Assembly (NCBI GenBank): GCA_963778675.1
Contig: CAVZVI010000014.1
Span: forward strand, 496,001 to 560,000
Source of the DNA: CAWCDJ01 sp963778675
GTDB taxonomy: Bacteria > Acidobacteriota > Terriglobia > Bryobacterales > Bryobacteraceae
Length of the DNA: 64,000 bases
Direction: 5' to 3'
Part shown: piece after piece, positions 59,193-64,000 of the stretch
How the letters are laid out: the number at the start of each line of letters is the position of its first letter
Numbering within the stretch: the first letter of the stretch is position 1
Made by a program: the position numbers and the translations under genes
Notes under the pieces: model-generated
The model's database searches: none
Seen by the model: only the letters and a program-made list of their open reading frames with translations
What the model was told of the DNA's origin: nothing

Positions 59193-60731
59193 ATGCAACG
59201 TAGGAGATTCCTGAAGAGCCTTCCTGCCGGGCTCGGCGGCCTGGCGCTGGCGGGGCGTGGATTGAACAGCGCTCCGGCCCGGCCGAAACCGAATATTGTC
59301 CTCATCTATGCCGACGACGTCGGGTACGGCGACCTCAGTTGCTACGGCGCCACGCAGGTCAAGACGCCCAACCTGGATAAGCTCTCCGGCAGCGGCCTGC
59401 ATTTCACGAACCTCCATGCGTCTTCGGCTACCTGCACGCCGTCGCGATATTCGCTGCTGACCGGCGAGTACGCGTGGCGCAAGAAAGGCACCGGCATCCT
59501 TCCTGGCGACGCGGCCCTCATCATCCCGCCCGGCACCACGACGATGCCTTCCATTCTCAAGAGCCAGGGCTACGCCACCGCGGCGGTCGGCAAGTGGCAT
59601 CTGGGCCTCGGATCGGGCAACATCGATTGGAACGGCGAGATCAAGCCGGGGCCGCTCGAAATTGGTTTCGACTATTGCTTTCTGATTCCCGCCACCGGCG
59701 ACCGCGTTCCCTGTGTGTTCGTCGAGAACCACCGCGTGGTGAACCTGGACCCCAAGGATCCGATCCGCGTCAGCTACGTCCATCCGTTTCCCGGCGAGCT
59801 GACCGGCAAGGACCACCCGGAGCTTCTCAAGATGCACCCGAGCCACGGCCACGACCAGGCGATCGTGAACGGCGTGAGCCGCATCGGCTACATGACGGGC
59901 GGCCGGTCGGCACTCTGGAAGGACGAGGACATCTCGACTACCCTGACCGGCAAGGCCACGGCCTTCATCGACCGGAACAAGGCGAACCCGTTCTTCCTCT
60001 ACTTCGCCACGCACGACATCCACGTACCGCGCCTCCCGAATCCCCGTTTCGTGGGCAAGACCACGATGGGCCCGCGCGGCGACGCAATTGTCGAGTTGGA
60101 TTGGTGCGTCGGCCAGGTGTTGGATACCCTCGACCGGAACGGCCTGACGGATAACACGCTGGTTCTGTTCTCGAGCGACAACGGCCCCGTGGTGGACGAC
60201 GGCTATCGGGATCAGGCAGTGGAGAAACTGGGCAGCCACAAGCCCGCGGGCCCGTTGCGCGGCGGCAAGTACAGCAACTTCGACGGCGGCACGCGAGTGC
60301 CGTTCATCGCCCGCTGGCCGGGCCACATCCGGCGCGATACCCGCTCCAACGCGCTCATCAGCCAGGTGGATCTGCTGGCGAGTTTCGCCGCGCTGGCGGG
60401 CACGCGAGTGCCCCAGGACGGCGCCCCCGACAGCCTGAATGTTCTTCCGGCCCTGGTTGGCCAGTCGAAAGTGGCCCGCAAGAGCCTGGTGGAGCATGCC
60501 GGGTCGCTGGCCCTGGTAGAAGGAGACTGGAAGCTCATCGCGCCTAGCCGCGGCCCCAAGAGAAACGAGAATACGAACACGGAGCTGGGCAACGATCCGC
60601 AGCCGCAACTCTACAATCTCGCCACCGACCTGGGCGAGCAGAACGACGTGGCGGCCGAGCACCCCGAGAAGGTGAAGGAGATGACCGCGGCCCTCGACAA
60701 GATCCGCGCGGGCGCGATTCCTCCGCGCTGA
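59193..60731 (+). CDS. Tat-exported sulfatase (CTPSR)
   Basis: The 512-residue protein begins with a twin-arginine signal (QRRRFLKSLPAGLGGLALAG). The sulfatase fold follows with metal-binding DD in YADDVGYGD (residues 41-42), formylglycine Cys in TCTPSRYSLLTG (Cys 81), VGKWHLG and SSDNGPV. It hydrolyses sulfate esters, probably on polysaccharides, in the periplasm. It resembles arylsulfatase A/GalNAc-sulfatase-like enzymes of acidobacteria. It is 27 bp upstream of the Gfo/Idh gene and likely in the same operon. The maturase at 54448-55815 could activate it before export (inference). Confidence 0.92.
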   Translation: MQRRRFLKSLPAGLGGLALAGRGLNSAPARPKPNIVLIYADDVGYGDLSCYGATQVKTPNLDKLSGSGLHFTNLHASSATCTPSRYSLLTGEYAWRKKGTGILPGDAALIIPPGTTTMPSILKSQGYATAAVGKWHLGLGSGNIDWNGEIKPGPLEIGFDYCFLIPATGDRVPCVFVENHRVVNLDPKDPIRVSYVHPFPGELTGKDHPELLKMHPSHGHDQAIVNGVSRIGYMTGGRSALWKDEDISTTLTGKATAFIDRNKANPFFLYFATHDIHVPRLPNPRFVGKTTMGPRGDAIVELDWCVGQVLDTLDRNGLTDNTLVLFSSDNGPVVDDGYRDQAVEKLGSHKPAGPLRGGKYSNFDGGTRVPFIARWPGHIRRDTRSNALISQVDLLASFAALAGTRVPQDGAPDSLNVLPALVGQSKVARKSLVEHAGSLALVEGDWKLIAPSRGPKRNENTNTELGNDPQPQLYNLATDLGEQNDVAAEHPEKVKEMTAALDKIRAGAIPPR

Positions 60732-60758
60732 TTCGATAGAATCTTTCGCGGAGGTTCC

Positions 60759-62006
60759 ATGGGCGGGAATAATCGGCGGCAGTTGCTCAGAGACTTGGGC
60801 TGTGCGGTCACCGGAGGCTTTATGGCGTCTGCCTTCGGCTATGCGGCGAACGAGACCATCCGGGTGGGCTGCATCGGCACCGGCGGGCGGGCCCAGGTCC
60901 TCATGAAAGCCCTCGCGCGAATCCCCGGCGTGACGATCGCCGCGGTCTGCGATGTGTGGGACGACAATCTGGCAAAGGGCAGGGAACTGGCAGCGTCCGG
61001 CGCCTTCAGCACCCGCGACTACCGGGCCATCCTCGACCGTAAAGATATCGACGCCGTCCTGATCGGCACTCCCAATCACCAGCACGTTCCCATGACCGTG
61101 GCGGCCTGCTCGGCCGGCAAGGACGTGTACGTCGAAAAGCCGCTGACCCACACTTTGTCGGAAGGCCCCAGGGCGATCGAGGCCCAGAATCGCTCCAAGC
61201 GGATCGTGCAGGTTGGTCTGCAGCAGCGGTCCATGCCGCAGTTCCAGAAGGGCTACGAACTGGTGCGCTCCGGCCAGTTGGGGCCGATCCGCAAAGTGCA
61301 TCTCACGTGGAACCGCAACGCGGCGCGCACCGGGTACGTGCAATACCACATCGACCCCGCTTCCGTGGACTGGCAGGCGTGGTTGGGCAGCGCCCGCCCC
61401 CAACCATTCGACGCCTACCGCTTCCGCCAGTGGCGCTGGTTCTGGGATTTCGGCGGCGGCGTGCTGGCCGATCTCATGGTGCACTACATCGACGTGGCGC
61501 ACTGGTATCTCGGCGTCGACCATCCCGAGGCCGCCCTGACCATCGGCGACAAATTCACGGCGAAGCAATGGGAGACGCCCGACACCGCGCAGACCCTGCT
61601 TCACTACCCCGGCGCCCAGGTTTACTTTGAATCCACGTTCCTGAATGCGCGCAACGGCGCCATGCTGGAGTTCATGACGCCGGAAGCCACTTTGTACCTC
61701 GACCGCGGCCGGCTCGAGGTGATCCCTGAAAGAAGGCGCGACGCGAGCAACCGCAATCCGTCCGCACCGGTGGTCCCGGCCAGCGAGTTGATTCTGGGCA
61801 GCGGTCCCAAGGGCGCGGATTTCTACGACAAGCCGGATGGCGAACTACTCCACCTGAGCAACTGGCTGGAGTGTGTGCGTAGCCGCAAGGCTCCCAACGC
61901 ACCGGCCGAAGCCGGAGTCAGCGCGGCTTCCGCTGCCCACCTGGGCAACCTCGCATACCGTGAGAACCGCATCGCCAGGTGGGAAACCGACGGCGTCAAC
62001 CCCTGA
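60759..62006 (+). CDS. Tat-exported Gfo/Idh/MocA oxidoreductase
   Basis: The 415-residue protein has a Tat-type leader (NNRRQLLRDLGCAVTGGFMASAFG). A Rossmann domain follows (VGCIGTGGRAQVLMKAL) with the family EKP motif (VYVEKPLTH). A C-terminal substrate domain has WNRNAARTGYVQYH and WRWFWDFGGGVLADLMVHYIDVAHW. These enzymes oxidise or reduce sugars with NAD(P). Tat export lets the folded enzyme, with cofactor, reach the periplasm. GGAGG precedes ATG. The stop is 12 bp from the convergent epimerase. Confidence 0.9.
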   Translation: MGGNNRRQLLRDLGCAVTGGFMASAFGYAANETIRVGCIGTGGRAQVLMKALARIPGVTIAAVCDVWDDNLAKGRELAASGAFSTRDYRAILDRKDIDAVLIGTPNHQHVPMTVAACSAGKDVYVEKPLTHTLSEGPRAIEAQNRSKRIVQVGLQQRSMPQFQKGYELVRSGQLGPIRKVHLTWNRNAARTGYVQYHIDPASVDWQAWLGSARPQPFDAYRFRQWRWFWDFGGGVLADLMVHYIDVAHWYLGVDHPEAALTIGDKFTAKQWETPDTAQTLLHYPGAQVYFESTFLNARNGAMLEFMTPEATLYLDRGRLEVIPERRRDASNRNPSAPVVPASELILGSGPKGADFYDKPDGELLHLSNWLECVRSRKAPNAPAEAGVSAASAAHLGNLAYRENRIARWETDGVNP

Positions 62007-62018
62007 GCGCGCCTGGTT

Positions 62019-62936
62019 TCAGGCGAAGCGGATACCGGTCTTTTCCGCGACGCGTTGAATGTAGGCGCGCCCTTCGTCGTATTCCTGGGCGTTCTTCAGA
62101 TGTTCCAGCATGAGCGGCGCGTCCACGGGGAGTTTCGAAAGTTCCGTGAGATACGCCGCGTAATCGATTTCGCCCCGCCCCGGAATCACCTCGGCGAAAT
62201 GAACGTTGTACTCCGGCACCCAGGCCAAATCCTTGGCGTGGCACGACGTGATCCAACGGCCGAGTTTCGCGAAACACTCTTCAATCACGGCTTTGTTGTT
62301 GTAGAAGCGCACGGGGCTGTTGATCACGTTGCAGACGTCAAGGTGGACGCCGAACGCGTGCCGGTCGATGGCCCGGATGAGTTGCAGATAGGAGTCCGGT
62401 CCGTCCGGCAGCGACCACGGCATCATCTCGATGGTGAATCGTGTGTGAGTGGGCTTCACCGCGTCGATCACATGGCGGCTGTTTTCAACGGTGGCATCGA
62501 AGAATTCGCGCGACAGGTTCTTCGGATTCATGCCGTACCAATATTTCGGGTTGTAAGAGCCGGCAATATCGACGCAGCAGCGTGCGCCGACCGCCTCCGC
62601 CAGCGCCAACCGGTCGGTAACGTAGTCGAGGTTGGCCTTGCGCGTCGTGGCGTCGGGGTCGAGCATGTTCTTCCATGCCCCGACCTCGGCGATCACCACG
62701 TTCTCCTTGGCGAAGGCAGCGCGGATCGCCCGGATGCGCTCGGCGTCCTTCGTCTGGGCCGTGGGGCAGTAGGCGGCGCTGTAGCCGAGACGCCGGTGTT
62801 CGTGAGCCAGTTGGGCCGGATCCTCCGTCTTGAGAAAGACCGGACCTCCAAGCCGGACCGGCCGCCCGGCCGCCCAGGCGCAGGCGAACGGAGCGGCGCC
62901 GAGAAGTTGGAGTGCGCTGCGGCGAGTGATGGACAT
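62019..62936 (-). CDS. Tat-exported sugar phosphate isomerase/epimerase-like protein
   Basis: The 305-residue protein has a Tat-type leader (SITRRSALQLLGAAPFACAWA). A xylose-isomerase-like TIM barrel follows, with CCVDIAGSYNPKYW, FTIEMMPWSLPD (a metal-binding Glu), GVHLDVCNVIN (Asp) and PGRGEIDYAAYL. This family acts on sugars or keto-sugars using a divalent metal. It is paired with the exported Gfo/Idh, so the two may do oxidation and isomerisation of a sugar in the periplasm (inference). Confidence 0.85.
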   Translation of the reverse strand: MSITRRSALQLLGAAPFACAWAAGRPVRLGGPVFLKTEDPAQLAHEHRRLGYSAAYCPTAQTKDAERIRAIRAAFAKENVVIAEVGAWKNMLDPDATTRKANLDYVTDRLALAEAVGARCCVDIAGSYNPKYWYGMNPKNLSREFFDATVENSRHVIDAVKPTHTRFTIEMMPWSLPDGPDSYLQLIRAIDRHAFGVHLDVCNVINSPVRFYNNKAVIEECFAKLGRWITSCHAKDLAWVPEYNVHFAEVIPGRGEIDYAAYLTELSKLPVDAPLMLEHLKNAQEYDEGRAYIQRVAEKTGIRFA

Positions 62937-62984
62937 GCCGAGATTGTACCGGAAGGCGTATCCTCAAGGAATCGGGCAGTACGC

Positions 62985-64000
62985 ATGACCATGAAAACTT
63001 GTTTTGCGCTCGCCTTCCTATCGATTGGTCCGTGCCTGCACGGCGCAGCGCCGGGACCGGTGAAGAACCGTGCGCCGCTCGCGGCGAATGCCTTCTATCG
63101 TCTTCCTTTGACCCAGGTCCGGCCCGCCGGCTGGCTCCGCGATCAACTGCGTCTTCAGGCGCAGGGCATTACCGGCCACCTCGATGAATTCTGGCCGGAT
63201 GTCGGCCCCAACTCGGCGTGGCTCGGCGGCACGGGCGAGGGATGGGAGCGCGGCCCTTACTACCTCGACGGCCTTCTGCCCCTTGCGTATCTGTTGGACG
63301 ATCCGAAACTGATCGCCAAGGCACGGCCCTGGGTGGAGTGGACGCTCACGCATCAAGCTGCCGATGGAGCCATCGGTCCGGCCAAGAACCACGACTGGTG
63401 GCCCATCATGATCATGCTCAAGGTGCTCACTCAGTACCAGGAGGCGACCGGCGACCCGCGCGTCATTCCGGTGATGGAGAAGTACTTCGCCTACCAGTCC
63501 CGGGCGCTCGGCGGCAATCCGCTGAAGAGTTGGGCGATCTACCGGTGGCAGGACGAACTGGCCAGCATCCTCTGGCTCTATAACCGCAATGGCGATCCGC
63601 GCCTGCTGGACCTCGCCCGGCAACTCAAGGGCGAGGGGTTCGACTGGCGTAAGCTCTTCGAAAATTTTCCCTTCCCCGGCAAAGTGGCCCGCGACCGCAC
63701 CAGCCTCAGCTCGCACGGCGTAAACAACGCCATGGGTCTGAAGACCGCCGCGCTCTGGCAGTTGATCTCGAAGGATCCGGGCGATCGCGCCGCCACGGCC
63801 CGCATGTTCCACACGCTCGATGAATACCAGGGCCTGCCCAATGGCATGTTCAGCGCCGACGAGCACTTCGCCGGACGGAACCCTTCCCAGGGGACCGAGA
63901 CCTGCGCCGTGGTGGAGACAATGTTCTCGCTGGAACTGGACAGCGCGGTTCTCGGCGACGCCTGGCTGGGCGACCGGCTGGAGAAGATCGCCTTCAATCC
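62985..64000 (+). CDS. GH127/DUF1680-type beta-L-arabinofuranosidase-like protein (partial)
   Basis: The frame runs from ATG 62985 to the window end without a stop, giving 338 residues of a larger protein. A signal peptide (CFALAFLSIGPCLHG) is followed by the family N-terminus (RPAGWLRDQLRLQAQGITGHL, DGLLPLAYLL) and a helical (alpha/alpha)6 barrel. The closest known families are GH127 and GH146, which cleave beta-L-arabinofuranosides. The catalytic region may lie outside the window. ATG 62991 is an alternative start. It shares the region with sulfatases and Gfo/Idh, so it probably acts in glycan degradation. Confidence 0.85.
   Translation, partial: MTMKTCFALAFLSIGPCLHGAAPGPVKNRAPLAANAFYRLPLTQVRPAGWLRDQLRLQAQGITGHLDEFWPDVGPNSAWLGGTGEGWERGPYYLDGLLPLAYLLDDPKLIAKARPWVEWTLTHQAADGAIGPAKNHDWWPIMIMLKVLTQYQEATGDPRVIPVMEKYFAYQSRALGGNPLKSWAIYRWQDELASILWLYNRNGDPRLLDLARQLKGEGFDWRKLFENFPFPGKVARDRTSLSSHGVNNAMGLKTAALWQLISKDPGDRAATARMFHTLDEYQGLPNGMFSADEHFAGRNPSQGTETCAVVETMFSLELDSAVLGDAWLGDRLEKIAFN

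Noticed and set aside
58224..61604. A 1126-codon open frame on the minus strand across the sulfatase and Gfo/Idh genes
   Set aside because: It is antisense to two clear enzymes. GC-rich third positions make such stop-free shadows common, the product is Arg/His/Gly-rich, and it has no domain.

Overview
The window reads as chromosomal DNA of a GC-rich soil bacterium, most likely an acidobacterium of the Solibacter/Bryobacter type. The evidence is two large Oar-like TonB-dependent receptors with a carboxypeptidase-regulatory N-terminal domain, several sulfatases, a Tat-exported Gfo/Idh/MocA oxidoreductase and xylose-isomerase-like protein beside a GH127-type enzyme, and a SARP regulator whose N-terminus resembles acidobacterial Ser/Thr kinase leaders. 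The assignment is inference from gene content. I saw no rRNA, tRNA, IS element, prophage or CRISPR array. No gene-free stretch exceeds about 300 bases.

Layout. 1-6 kb: a minimal flagellar rod-like protein, a PspC protein, a DUF885 metallohydrolase, a PAP2 phosphatase/PHP pair divergent from a diacylglycerol glycosyltransferase, and a LytTR response regulator. 6-17 kb: an Oar-like receptor, a wax-ester/triacylglycerol synthase preceded by a small ORF, an aldehyde dehydrogenase, a TPR-HTH protein, and the divergent glyoxylate-shunt pair aceB/aceA. 17-26 kb: a lipase-like hydrolase, an unusual six-repeat phasin-like protein divergent from phaR, a UbiB/AarF kinase, a class I-like HMG-CoA reductase, a GMC oxidoreductase and a START-like secreted protein. 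26-36 kb: a compact fatty-acid degradation regulon (fadE, fadA, fadN, a TetR regulator, acyl-CoA ligase, 2,4-dienoyl-CoA reductase-like SDR) with a clear shared divergent operator. 36-52 kb: an aldo/keto reductase, an esterase-SMP-30 fusion, a BBE-type flavoprotein, a SARP/ATPase/TPR regulator, a second Oar-like receptor and a CheB-CheR-PAS-kinase-receiver hybrid. 52-64 kb: ackA, pgi, then a sulfated-glycan style region with a radical-SAM sulfatase maturase, two sulfatases, two membrane proteins, Gfo/Idh, epimerase and GH127-like enzymes.

How it fits together. Much of 9-36 kb concerns storage and turnover of acyl chains: neutral-lipid synthesis, PHA-type granule proteins, beta-oxidation and the glyoxylate shunt that turns acetyl-CoA into biomass. 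The last 10 kb concerns carbohydrates, probably sulfated.

The most notable signals are: (i) the phasin-like protein with six ~46-residue repeats and a histone-H1-like tail, with a PhaR-type palindrome just downstream of a near-consensus promoter; (ii) the fad divergent promoter, where one 16-bp palindrome covers both -10 elements; (iii) two divergent SDR genes 22 bp apart separated by a perfect palindrome with mirrored -10 elements, suggesting leaderless transcripts; (iv) a 9-bp perfect inverted repeat upstream of the aldehyde dehydrogenase; and (v) very tight gene ends, with seven convergent pairs overlapping, in one case across the HMG-CoA reductase catalytic histidine.
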